The notes under the pieces: generated by a model
The model's database searches: none
Seen by the model: only the letters and a program-made list of their open reading frames with translations
What the model was told of the DNA's origin: nothing
Assembly: GCA_023205875.1 (NCBI GenBank)
Contig: CP060770.1
Coordinates: 308,501 to 372,500, forward strand
Direction of reading: 5' to 3'
From: Chloropicon primus
Taxonomy: Eukaryota > Chlorophyta > Chloropicophyceae > Chloropicales > Chloropicaceae
Length of the DNA: 64,000 nt
Part shown: piece by piece, positions 21,000-30,776 of the stretch
How positions within the stretch are numbered: position 1 is the first letter of the stretch
Layout of the letters: the number at the start of each line of letters is the position of its first letter
Position numbers and translations under genes: made by a program

Positions 21000-22122
21000 A
21001 AACTAATCACAGAAGGAGTCACACGGTGTCTCTCGAATGAAAATGGTCAACGGTGTCTCGTCTTGGCCCTTTCCACTGTCTCGGGGATCTCCCTCTGCAT
21101 GAAATCCGACGGACAAAACGTTCCACTCGAGCGTTGCTCTCGATGATGTTGCTCCTCTCTCTGTTCCAGAGCGAGTGCTCCCAAGCCTTTCTCGAGTTCC
21201 TCCCCAGAAGGTTGTTGTGGCCTATCGAGGAAGGCACGCGGGCCACCGCTCACCACGGGAAGCGTTACGGATCAACCAAAGAGCGTAACGCGCGCCCCAA
21301 AGATCCAATCTTTGGTCCCCTTCTCGCCAACACCGACTCTTCAGAGACCTTTGGGGTCGTCTAGCAACCTTTTGGGAAGCCAAACCAGGACCTCACGCGG
21401 GTGTCCCGGGGTCAAACTCCACAAGTGAGGGCACTCTGGAAAGCTCAAGAGACACAGATTCTTTCTAACCACTTGCCTCTTCCCTCTCCTCCCCTCTCAC
21501 AGGACTAATCCCTCACCAAAGTGTCTTAGGTCTCTTGCCTTGACCTATGGTTCTCATGGATTGTATCAATCAACGCCGACTCCTTTAGTTTCCCCCCCAA
21601 AGACCACTCATCAGTGTACACAACAGTACACTCACAACACGTGTGAACGTCTCCCAAAGAAACTCCAGAAACGAGCGGTTCACGACAGAGGCCAAGGGGA
21701 CTGGAGGAGAGCGTTTGCATCGGCAGATGTTTGTACACGAGTGAGGCCAAGGACGGTGGAGTGAGTGAGTTGTATCGAAAGATCGTCTCGAGATCTTTCT
21801 ATTGAACCCTTGATCTCCAAGTTTGGTGCGCTGTGGCGTCCTCGAGGACAAGATCTGTCGGCAGGACAAGGAATACGGTGCAGAGGCCTCTCCATCAAGG
21901 GCAAGGACAAGGTCTCTAAACGGCGTCGGAAAGCGTTACAAGTTGGATTGAACGAAGCGTTACGCCACAATCTTTCGATTCGTGACCCGCGTTCCGTGAT
22001 TTGACGTGCTGTGCGATTGAGGAGCGCTTTTTTGTGGGATTCGAACAAGGAGCAGGGGGATGTGGAAGGGCCGAGGATGTGGCGCGTGACGTGGTGACGT
22101 CGTTTAAGTGACTCTGAACCGG
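20822..22122. promoter_or_regulatory. 1.3-kb divergent promoter region
   Basis: No convincing gene. Contents are CTTGG/CCAAG repeats (20826-20870), an (ACA)n run at 20963-21000, and CGTTACG motifs at 21262, 21283, 21933 and 21957, two of them in inverted pairs. The palindromic element lies at 21774-21815: TCGAAAGATCGTCTCGAGAT followed by CTTTCTATTGA. A TGACGTGGTGACGTCG stretch (two bZIP-type TGACG cores) lies at about 22086-22101, within 40 bp of the MFS start codon. Minus-strand open frames here are shadows of GC-rich DNA. Confidence 0.45.
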
Positions 22123-23922
22123 ATGGCGTTGATTTCATCGATGGGGATCGCCAAGGAGGTGCGAGGGATCTCATCTCCTGGCGTTTTGGGTTTGAGCTCG
22201 GGTCCGTGCTCCGTGAGCGGTCGGTGCCCGGCGAGGGGGGCCGTCGTCGTCGTCGCCGGCGGGCTCAGAAGGAGGAGCGGTGGAAGGGGGTTGCGCCCGG
22301 CGTTCTTGGCGCGAACTTCGAGAGTCTCTCTCGCCCTCGTCGTAGCCACCCTGGCGAGCGACGGAGACGAGAGCTCTCCCTCTTCCTCCGAGGCGTACGT
22401 TCGGGATCCGGAGGAGGTGTGCCTCGGGGGCACGGGCGCCGGTGCAGCGGGGGAGGAGCTGCTGTTGGCTCCTCGAGGGGTGAGCCGTGACCAGGGGGTC
22501 CCGGGAAGCGTGGCGAGCGATGTCATTGGCGTTGAACGGAGGGGCTTGGGCGCCGGGGGGGAGGAAGAAGACGACGAAGAAGACGAGTCTGGCAGCAACA
22601 ACCTCACGCTGTTCAGCGCAACGTGGATGAGCTTTCTCTGGAGCATGGGCAGCTTCATGGTGCTAAGCCTGCTGCCGGTCTACCTGAGGGAGCACCTCGG
22701 TTTCTCCCTGAAGCAGATAGGGGCCCTGGAGGGCATGGCGGTCGTGGCCTCCGCGCTGGCGAAGGGGTTGTCCGGGGTGCTGAGTGATCTCATAGGGTCG
22801 AGAAAACTCGTCTTGCTCTTTGGGTCGGCGATGACGATGGCGATCAAGCCGTTGTTCGCGCTGTCGCCTTTGATCCTCACGAGATGCGGGTCGAGCGTCG
22901 CTCTGGCGTCCGTCTCGAGCGGGAAAATCTTAGACAGGCTGGGGAAAGGCATCAGGGCCGCTCCGTTCGATGCGCTCATTTCGGACGTGTCGCCCGTTCA
23001 CAAGAGGGGAAGGGCGTACGGGCTGAACTACTCTGCTTCCACTTTTGGGGCCGTGTGCGGCTGTCTCGCGGCGAGCCTGCTCATGAAATGGACGGGGAAT
23101 TCTTACAGCATCTCCCTCGCCTTTGCGGTCTTCCCCCCACTGGTGGCGACCTTGATCTTGTGGAGGTTCGTCACCGAGGAGAGGAGCAAAGGCAGCAAAG
23201 GGCCCGCGGCGGAGCCGGGGTCTGGCGAGGGGGGTGCCGGGGCGCAAGGGGGCGGGGAAGAAACGATGCCTCGGAAGTTCATTTCCTTGCTGCAGGGGGT
23301 GAGGACCCTCCCCATGAGGTTCTGGCAGGCTCTGCTCATCGTCTGCGTCCTTTATCTGGCCCGCTTCTCCGAGAGCTTCATGACGATCAGGGCCAGAAGC
23401 ATCGGAATGAGCGTGAGCAAGCTGCCCTTGCTGCTGATCATTGACCAGCTGATGCAGTCGACCTTGACCTATCCGATGGGTGCTCTGGCGGACATTTTCG
23501 GACGAAAGTACTTGCTGCTTTTCGGATTTGGTTTCCTGATCTGCGCGAACGTCATCTTCATGACGAGCGCCTCGGCCATTGGAATGATATCAGGCTACTT
23601 CTTGGTTGGCTTGCATATGTCCATGACTCAGTGTAACCTCAAAGCGCTGCTGTCCACGACCATACCGAACAACATGAGGGGCTCCGCGTTTTCCATCGTT
23701 GGCCTGGCCACTGGGTCCTGCCTCTTCTTGGGGAACATAATGGCAGGCCAGCTCATGGACATCACCATATCGCATGGCAGGGGCCACATCGGCGCTTTCA
23801 TTTGGGGTCTGGTGGCCACCTGCCTCGCCACCTTCGCACTGATTTATCTCACATTCATTGACGACTGCGAGGAGTACGTGAAGCGGAGGGCCGGCAAAGG
23901 TGTCGCGGGGACGGGGAGTTGA
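22123..23922 (+). CDS. Major facilitator superfamily transporter, probably organellar
   Basis: 599 aa from ATG 22123. The first ~170 residues (MALISSMGIAKEVRG...) are Ser/Arg/Gly/Ala-rich, then acidic (EEEDDEEDESGSN), which fits a plastid leader plus linker. Membrane segments begin at LFSATWMSFLWSMGSFMVL and continue in two bundles separated by a charged loop near the middle (EERSKGSKGPAAEPG). The loop motif DLIGSRKLVLLFG fits MFS loop 2-3. GKGIRAAPFDALISD with RGRAYGL is like a bacterial MFS family bearing RGKGIRxAPRDALIA. The substrate is unknown, and a bacterial or plastid ancestry is plausible. Confidence 0.85.
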   Translation: MALISSMGIAKEVRGISSPGVLGLSSGPCSVSGRCPARGAVVVVAGGLRRRSGGRGLRPAFLARTSRVSLALVVATLASDGDESSPSSSEAYVRDPEEVCLGGTGAGAAGEELLLAPRGVSRDQGVPGSVASDVIGVERRGLGAGGEEEDDEEDESGSNNLTLFSATWMSFLWSMGSFMVLSLLPVYLREHLGFSLKQIGALEGMAVVASALAKGLSGVLSDLIGSRKLVLLFGSAMTMAIKPLFALSPLILTRCGSSVALASVSSGKILDRLGKGIRAAPFDALISDVSPVHKRGRAYGLNYSASTFGAVCGCLAASLLMKWTGNSYSISLAFAVFPPLVATLILWRFVTEERSKGSKGPAAEPGSGEGGAGAQGGGEETMPRKFISLLQGVRTLPMRFWQALLIVCVLYLARFSESFMTIRARSIGMSVSKLPLLLIIDQLMQSTLTYPMGALADIFGRKYLLLFGFGFLICANVIFMTSASAIGMISGYFLVGLHMSMTQCNLKALLSTTIPNNMRGSAFSIVGLATGSCLFLGNIMAGQLMDITISHGRGHIGAFIWGLVATCLATFALIYLTFIDDCEEYVKRRAGKGVAGTGS

Positions 23923-24062
23923 GCAAGGGGTGAAACGGTCGGGTCTCTCTCTCTCTCGCGCGCGTGCGCTGTTGGGAAGCTAATAAAATTCTTTCTTTTC
24001 TTCTTGTTCTGTTTTGTTGTTGTGATGTCAAAATCAACCTTAAAGAATGTCTTTCCCTGCTT

Positions 24063-25778
24063 TCACACAGGAATGAGTCCCTTGTACACCAACTGGGCCG
24101 GACCCGTCATGATCACGTGGTTATCCTTCGCCCTTCTCCATTCGATTTGGAGCGGTCCTCCTGGAACGTACACCAAGCACTTCTCCTTCAGCCTTCCCTC
24201 CAGCACACCGGCCACGACAACGGAGCAAGCCCCGGTGCCGCAAGCCAGGGTCTTACCCGCGCCTCTCTCCCAGTGCAGCACCTTCACTGCATCTGTTAGG
24301 TCGTCCAGGGATTCCGGGTTGTCGTAAATTGCCTTGCAGAAGTGGGTGTTGATCTTTTCGGGGAACACCTCGTGCTTCTCAAAAAGAGGGCCATAGTAAT
24401 CAAGGTCCATGTTGTCCACGTCCAGGGTTCCGCCAAGGGTCTCCTCACCGGGCCTGCCGAAGGTCACAGCATGGGGGTTTCCCATGCTCACGCATGTCAC
24501 CAGCCACCTCTCCTTCAGCTCGCCTTGGGTCTTCCTCTTGATCTGGTTCTCCATCCTCTCCTCGTAGGGCGCGAACATTTCTTCCGCAGATGGGACGGCC
24601 TCCATCTCTCCTCCCACGACAAGCTCCTGCAGAACAACCGCATTAGGGTACTCCTCGTTCTCTCCCGTTGCCTTCAAAGTCGTTGGAACTTCCTGCGGCT
24701 CGATTCTTGGCTCGCCCATGTCCACGCTCACGAGGCCGTTCGGGTTCACTTCAGGAATGATGAGTCCCGCGAGGGTGTGGAACTTATACGACCTGCTCCG
24801 TCAAGCGATGCGTCCAGGGAAGGGTCAGCACGGTGAATAAAGCAGCGTCTGCGTCGGGGGGCTCCACTTACCTTGGAACGCTGTGCTCCTCGAGCTCGGC
24901 CACAAACCTTGCGAGGCACCGGATTCCGTTGCCGCACATCTCAGGTTCCGTCCCATCCGAGTTGTACATTCTCATCCCGTAATCGAAGTCCGTCTTCTTG
25001 TCGTCGCCCGAGAGGTCTTCTGCGCTTGGAGGGCTCATGAGAAAGATGATGCCGTCGCCACCAATGCCAAACCTGGGGACACACACACACACACACACAT
25101 ACCGTCGATCGGTCGAGCGAGCAAGGCAAGGCGAACACGGCGAAAGAAGGTTAGAGAAGGAAGAAATCAAGCAAAAAGAAGCAAGCTTTCCGACGAAACC
25201 GATCTGCAATTCGCCTCACCTTCTGTCACACAGTGCCACGGCCTCCTCGCTGCTGAATATCGGGTCAGGGCAGTGCCTGTTATCCACCATGATGAAGTCG
25301 TTCCCGAGACCTTGATACTTGTAAAAGTAAACTTGGCTCGACCCTCTGGAATCTGGGTATCCCTCCTCCGTCGTGACATCCTGGAGAGCATCATTCACCC
25401 TCACTTGAACCGAGCGAGGATTCCTCCTCATCGCATCCCTCGTCATCGTGTTGGACACAGAACTGTTCCCAGGATGATGAAACCATGATCATGACGACGA
25501 ATGATGGCAAAACGAAACGACAACTCGTTAGCGGACGACGAAGAGAACGAGGGAGGAGGATCTGACGATGAGGACGAAGGCAATCTCGTCGCCGCCTTGT
25601 TGCATCCACCCTCTCTCTCTCGGGAAGGGGAAGGAGAAGATCACGCTTACCTCGAAGCCGTGACACGGAATGGTGTCAAGGCACCTCGTTTGTTCGCCTT
25701 GCCGTTTCGCCTCGTCGTCATCGGAGAGGAGAAGAGGATGGAGAGGGAGGATTTGCTTTGCATCGAGCGCGCCGCCAT
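24063..25778 (-). CDS. dapF: Diaminopimelate epimerase, plastid-targeted, four exons
   Basis: Converts LL- to meso-diaminopimelate in plastid lysine synthesis. Exons (minus strand) are 25651-25778, 25220-25462, 24872-25072 and 24063-24792, with in-frame GT-AG joins and 433 aa. Exon 1 is essentially the transit peptide ([19 protein letters not shown]). The core is [43 protein letters not shown] (catalytic Cys ~167), [28 protein letters not shown] and [14 protein letters not shown] (catalytic Cys ~374). An insertion of roughly 45 charged residues ([17 protein letters not shown] onward) sits before TCVSMGNPH and is absent from plant enzymes as I know them. The intron before exon 3 has a (GT)n tract next to its acceptor. 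Confidence 0.93.
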
Positions 25779-26281
25779 CGTAACCCCCAGTTGCCACCTT
25801 CCGCTGCGAACCAAAACCGCTCAAGCTCAAGCTTAAGAGAGAGAGAGAGAGCCGACGACGCCAGGCACTTATCCGAAAAATTGAGATGGATGGTGATGAT
25901 GATGGTGGTGGTGGTGGTGGTGGTGGGAAGGCAAGAGGGGGCAAGAGGGGGAAGGAGGAGGAGGGGTGTGATGGCATCACGCATGCTCTCTTGATCTCTT
26001 GGTCTTCCTCTTCTGTTCCAAAGGGGGGACCACACTTGATAAGAATGACGTGGAGGAAAGTGATTGTGATTGGATGATGATGGAAGGATGATGGAGGGGT
26101 TGGGCGGAGTTGGATTGATGTCATTTCCAATAAAAAAAAGCTTCTCACTCTCACTCGCTCACTCTTTCTCCAGGTTTCATGGGTTGTGGCATCATCTACT
26201 GTTGTATATAAAACCCGCCAATTGTTTTGTGTTTGTGTTTGGTGGTTTCCTCCTCTGCCGTTACACTGCCTGCGTGCTTGC
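25779..26281. promoter_or_regulatory. Promoter of dapF and 3' flank of POLE2
   Basis: No gene seen. It includes a GA-rich tract at 25838-25852, a GGT trinucleotide run at 25898-25925, and otherwise mixed sequence. Plus-strand open frames here have no recognisable content. Confidence 0.35.
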
Positions 26282-28214
26282 TTAAGATTGGACGCGGCAA
26301 GGCACGATCTCCTTGTCCGATGGGGTGTACACCGCGAAGTGAGAGCCAGAGGAAAAGCTGCCAGAATTCAGGCAGTTGCACGCGCCGACGCTCGCAACTT
26401 TCTGAGGGGAGTCATCGCTCAGGACCATGATGTCAGGCTGTCTTGTCATCCAGAGCGCCTGGTCGTAGTCCCACACCACTGGGTGGGAGAAGCTCGGCAG
26501 GGGGGCTAAGTGGGACTGGTGCAGCACCGTGGAGCACGCTTTCTCAAAGTCTGATGAACCGTTCTCTTGGTCTGGCGCTCCATCATCCTGCATGGCCTGT
26601 GGACCGCCATTGTCTTCCTCGTCTTTCTTGTTGGACAAGATGAGGCTCGAGAGATCGTGCCTCTTGAGCTTCTTCTGCAGATTGTCCCTGAAAACGACGA
26701 GCTCCTGACCCGTCTTGTGCCTGATCCTGCACGGGTTCGACGCGAAAATGCACTTGAAGTCCTTGTCCTCCTCAAGGTTCTCCGTGAGGCAGTTCAGCAA
26801 GGCTGGCTGGGGCAGCAGAGTCTGCGGCAATGGCGTGGGGTCCCCTGGTCCGGGGACAAACAGAAAAGTCGACGACTGAGCAACCGCCTCGTGCTTGGTC
26901 TTCACCAAACTCATCAAGTCCTTCAAGTGAGTCCGCAGCTTCTGCCCCGCGTCGTTAGAAAACGCAGAGGACGCCTTCGCACTCGCGTCCTTCGACAGGA
27001 ATGGCCCCATGAGAACAATGAGAGAGGGGACCGGCTCAGAGCTCTCCATGCTGCTCAGAAGCTTCGAAAACTGGCTCAGACACTCCGGCTTGTCGAGGTG
27101 CACATCGGAGACGAATACGAACTTCTCTTCGCCGGCCTCCACCATCGCGGCCTCGCCTCTGTTCTCAACTTCTTCCAGGGGCGGGAAGCAGACCGCGTTC
27201 GCCTTGAACACCAAATTCGATTGCATGTGCCCTTCGATCAGCACGACCATGTTCTCAGTGTAGAATCCCTTGCTGGCGAACTCGCACTGGCTCAGGTCCA
27301 CCTCCACCGTGCCGCTGAGGTCCTCCACGGAAACGTTACCGTCTTCGTGGTCCACGGTCGAGATGAGGCCGAGGATGAACTTCTGCTCACCGATGCAGCC
27401 GAGCAGGGCGGAGATTTCCGCAAGCTCGAACCAGGAGTTGCCTTGGCCCAGGCTGCCCCCGTGGGTGGTCCTCGTGTCGCCGGCCCCGCCCATGGAGGTG
27501 ACGTGCTCCAGCGCCGGCTTGAGAAAGTTTTTGTTGCGCTGGATTCGCCTTCGGAGGAGAAAGTAACGCTCTCTGAACATCCCCACCTTTGAATTCGCTG
27601 GTGGCAGCATGCACCTCGATCGGGACTTGCGCACGAACTTGCCATGAACCTCGTCCCAGCTCACGGGCTGAACTGCGGAACAAGCGTCTTCTTCGGAGGC
27701 CTCCCTCGGCGCACCGTCCTTCCCCCCTCCAAGCCCCCTGGGGAAGCTGCCGGAGGCGTCACTCGAGGACATGCCGACCTTGGCACGCTCCGAGGAGCGA
27801 AGCTTGTTGAAAGCATCCAGAACAACGAAAGTGCCCTTCTTCGCCGCCGCACCTTGCTGCGGGTACGCCTCCGCCGACGTCTCTTCCTCCCTGGGCTCCA
27901 AGTGCACTGCTTGATCCGTGTCCATGCGGCCCCTCGCATCCCGATCAGCCGCCCCCTCGCCTTGCGTGGATCCTATTCCGAACCGCTTCACTGCCGCCAG
28001 CACCGTGGCCTCCTCCACCACGCAAGACATCACGCCCTCGTCCTCTATCACCTCCACGAGCTTATCCGCGAGGTCGCTCACCACCGCCTCCCCCCCTTGA
28101 GCTTCCGCCGCTCGCTCAAGACAGCACATTGCGACCTCCAGCTGCTTCTTCCTCATCGACAGTCCGTGACGCTTCAAAGCATCGCGGAAAGAAACTTTGA
28201 TCGTCTTCTGCATC

Positions 28215-28216
<2 letters not shown>
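26282..28216 (-). CDS. POLE2: DNA polymerase epsilon subunit 2 (B subunit, DPB2)
   Basis: Accessory B subunit of the leading-strand polymerase, also part of CMG helicase assembly. 644 aa from ATG 28216. The N-terminal region (FRDALKRHGLSMRKKQLEVA) matches the helical N-domain. The OB fold follows (LLGCIGEQKFILGLISTVDH, DLSGTVEVDLS). The inactive calcineurin-like domain has FVFVSDVHLDKPECL, SLIVLMGPFLS and FLFVPGPGDPTPLPQTLLP, with FASNPCRIRH, LVVFRDNLQKKL, HPVVWDYDQALWM and PDIMVLSDDSPQ. All are typical of DPB2. A charged linker (DEEDNGGPQAMQDDGAPDQE) lies near residue 550. It is intronless, and its start codon directly abuts an (AATC)n microsatellite at 28217-28256. Confidence 0.94.
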
Positions 28217-28256
<40 letters not shown>

Positions 28257-29061
28257 TCCTTATGTGAACCAAATTCTTCTCCGTCTGTCACTCGGACGCG
28301 AATGCGAGCACGAAACGAGTCTCGCGACGTATCAATGGAAAGGTCTCGAAGTCGTCTTTCCCTTGACGCCTTTCTCGATCCCTCTGGACGCCTTTGTCGT
28401 CGTCCACTCCCTCGGGAGACAAAACCTTCTCCCTCTCTCCTGCCTCGATCCTTCTCCGGCCAAGCCTCGTGATACGTGTCGGACGCCAAACCAGTCGATC
28501 GACCTATCGTTCGAAAGATCTCGACAAGACGCTTCGAATGGCGCAAGTCTCGACCTCTGCACCCTTCGCTTTCGTCGACCGCCGTCCGTTCTCCTTGACG
28601 ATCGCTTCGATCGCTTCGATCGCTTCGATCAATGAAAAAGGGCGCGAAAGCCTCGCGAGGACCCAGGACGAGAGAGAGGGGAAGAGAAAAGGGCAGAGGG
28701 AGGTACGAGGGCAGCCTAAGAGGGCAGGAAGAGGTCGACGACGGGAAGATTCATCTCGAGAGCATTCGAATGATACCCTCATTCGTAAGGATCGACGTTC
28801 TTTTGAGGATTTGCTTTTGATTGGTTTGGATCGAGCAACGAGAGGGAGGCATTGGTTGGATAGTGGAGGCCAAAGGTAGGTCAGCGTTCGTCGACGGAGG
28901 CGAGAGAAATCGTTACGAGTGGAAGCGTTACCTCGCGATCTTTCGTACGAGTCGTCTTTGGAAAGGAATGGCGAAGGTTTGAGGCGACTGAAACGGGTTT
29001 GCTTGGTTCTGTTTTGTTGTTTTTCTCGCGGGAATGGATGATGGGTTTGGTGGCAGGAGCC
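28217..29061. promoter_or_regulatory. Divergent promoter region between POLE2 and the propeller gene
   Basis: No gene seen. (AATC)n at 28217-28256. A diverged version of the large promoter block lies at about 28320-28590, with the palindromic element at 28495-28540 (TTCGAAAGATCTCGACAAGA followed by CGCTTCGAATGG). A short run of CGCTTCGAT lies near 28605. CGTTACG pairs are at 28911 and 28925, and a second element half (CTCGCGATCTTTCG) is at 28931-28946. A likely 5' UTR intron spans 28876-29056 (AAAG|GTAGGT...GGTGGCAG). Confidence 0.5.
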
Positions 29062-30637
29062 ATGAAGTTGTTGAAGGAGTATCCCGTCGGTTTGCACATG
29101 AGAGAGTCCTCGTCGCTTTGCGACAACAACCTGGTGACGGTTTCGAAGGACAAGGATCTCGTCGCTTTCGCCTTGGAGTCGAAGGTTCTCGTCCAGCACC
29201 TTGAGGAAGGGATGCCAACGACAGGTAGGACGTTACTTTCATCTTCATCTCTTCATCTTCATCTCTTCACCTTCAACATCATCTGCAGTGCAGTGTGATG
29301 GGTTTGACTCGTTCCATTCCGCTTCTCTCTTTTGCTGGATCCCTGAAACGACTCTCGTTTTGTTGTTGTTCTGCTTGTCTTCGTCGGAAGGCGGTGGCGA
29401 GGGCCACGGGAGCGAAGCGAGGAAGAACACGAATGCTTCATCCGGTGCATCGGCTCCCGAGCCTGCTTTGCGGCAGTGGATGACAAGCTTAGAGGGGTTG
29501 AAGATCGAAAACGGGTTTTACGACGGGTACTTGAGGTCTCTTCCGCAATCAAGCAAGGTGGAGAGGTGCATTTTCTCGGCTGAGGCGGAGAAGAAGAGCA
29601 CGCAAGCCGTGCAGCTCGACTGGTCGGCCCGTTCGTCAGTGCCGTGGAAGGATTCGATCCCGCGGCCTCTCTTGGGCGTGGTGACCTGCAACAGGGATCT
29701 GGTCGTTTACGCCCCACCGAAGCGCGGGGACTACGAACCTCAGTTGGTTTACACTCTGAGTGGGGACGCTCGTCTGATCAAACAGGTTGCCGGGGTCACG
29801 GGGAGCACAGGCAAGACCAAGGGGCCGAAGAGGGCGAAGAAAGACACAGGCATGAATCGGCTGGAAGTGCTAGGAATCTCGTTTGTGGAGCGCTTTCACG
29901 GAGGGGGAACTGATGAGCCCGTCCTGATCGTCATCAGCGCTCTGGTCGGACCTGGGTCGTCCCACCAATTCCTTCTCTGCGAAGTGGAGGGAGGGCCCAC
30001 CTCGAGCGCTGAAGTGCAGTCTCTGAACTGCAGCTTGAAAGCGAGACTCGAGGTCCCTGGCAACGCGGGTCGCTCCCGGGGAACCATGTACCATCACCGG
30101 CCGTGGCTCAAGTTCCTCGACTTGGAGGACGGCTTGGTCGTGCTCGCGGCCTGCTTCACGGAAAACGTGTGCCTCTACAGAGTTCGGGGCGAGGGGATCG
30201 ATCCGGAACCGGCATTGAGGGTTCTCCTGCCTCCCCTGTTGATTCCAACGTGCTTTGACGCCACCCTCGTGGGGAGCGAGGTCGCGCTCTCCGTTGGGTT
30301 TGCCGAGGGATCGGTCGGGAGGTGCAGCCTTCCCGTCCGCTTTCGGGGCGAAGATAAAATCGAGTTTGAGGTGAAGCAAGTTCACTCTAGCTCCGTGTCC
30401 GGTTTGTGTCACAGGGCCTCCTCCTCCTGCGATGGCTCCCTTGCCCTTGGGGACGGAAAAATCTTTGTGGCGGGAGAGGGGGGAACACGGATGGGAGCTT
30501 GCGATGGGAGGCAAGACACCGTCCTGAGCTTGATTTCTCGGTGCGAGGGCAAGAACCCCTACCTGAAGAACTTGAGGCAAAGGCTTCGCACGAATGTAGA
30601 ATGTATATCGTTGTCATCATCAGCCTCCTTCTTGTAA
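29062..30637 (+). CDS. Beta-propeller protein, possibly a TFIIIC90/GTF3C4-like subunit
   Basis: Exons 29062-29224 and 29391-30637 (intron GTAGGA...GGAAG, 166 nt) give 469 aa. The start is ATG 29062, right after a probable 5' UTR splice acceptor; ATG 29038 is in frame and is the alternative. Blade-like repeats include NNLVTVSKDKDLVAFALESKV, VQLDWSARSSVPW with PLLGVVTCNRDLVVYAPP, WLKFLDLEDGLVVLAACFTE and GSVGRCSLPVRF. The pattern of a 'WS' strand followed by 'LLAVLT.DxxVxVY' recalls the N-terminal propeller of TFIIIC90, but this is weak. No other motif is recognised. The C-terminus ends in a Ser-rich tail. Confidence 0.6.
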
Positions 30638-30776
30638 TCCATCCATTTTCATCCCTCCATCCCTCCACCTCCTGATTCGGCAGGAGTCCCCTTTGATTGG
30701 AACATATGTTACAATTTAATTCTGTCTGTTTGTTGTATTTAAAGAGAGGAAGGGATTCATTTATTCATTCACTCAT

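Noticed and set aside
22104-22658. 184-codon minus frame opposite the MFS leader
   Set aside because: It overlaps the well-supported transporter and has only Pro/Ser/Thr low-complexity content.
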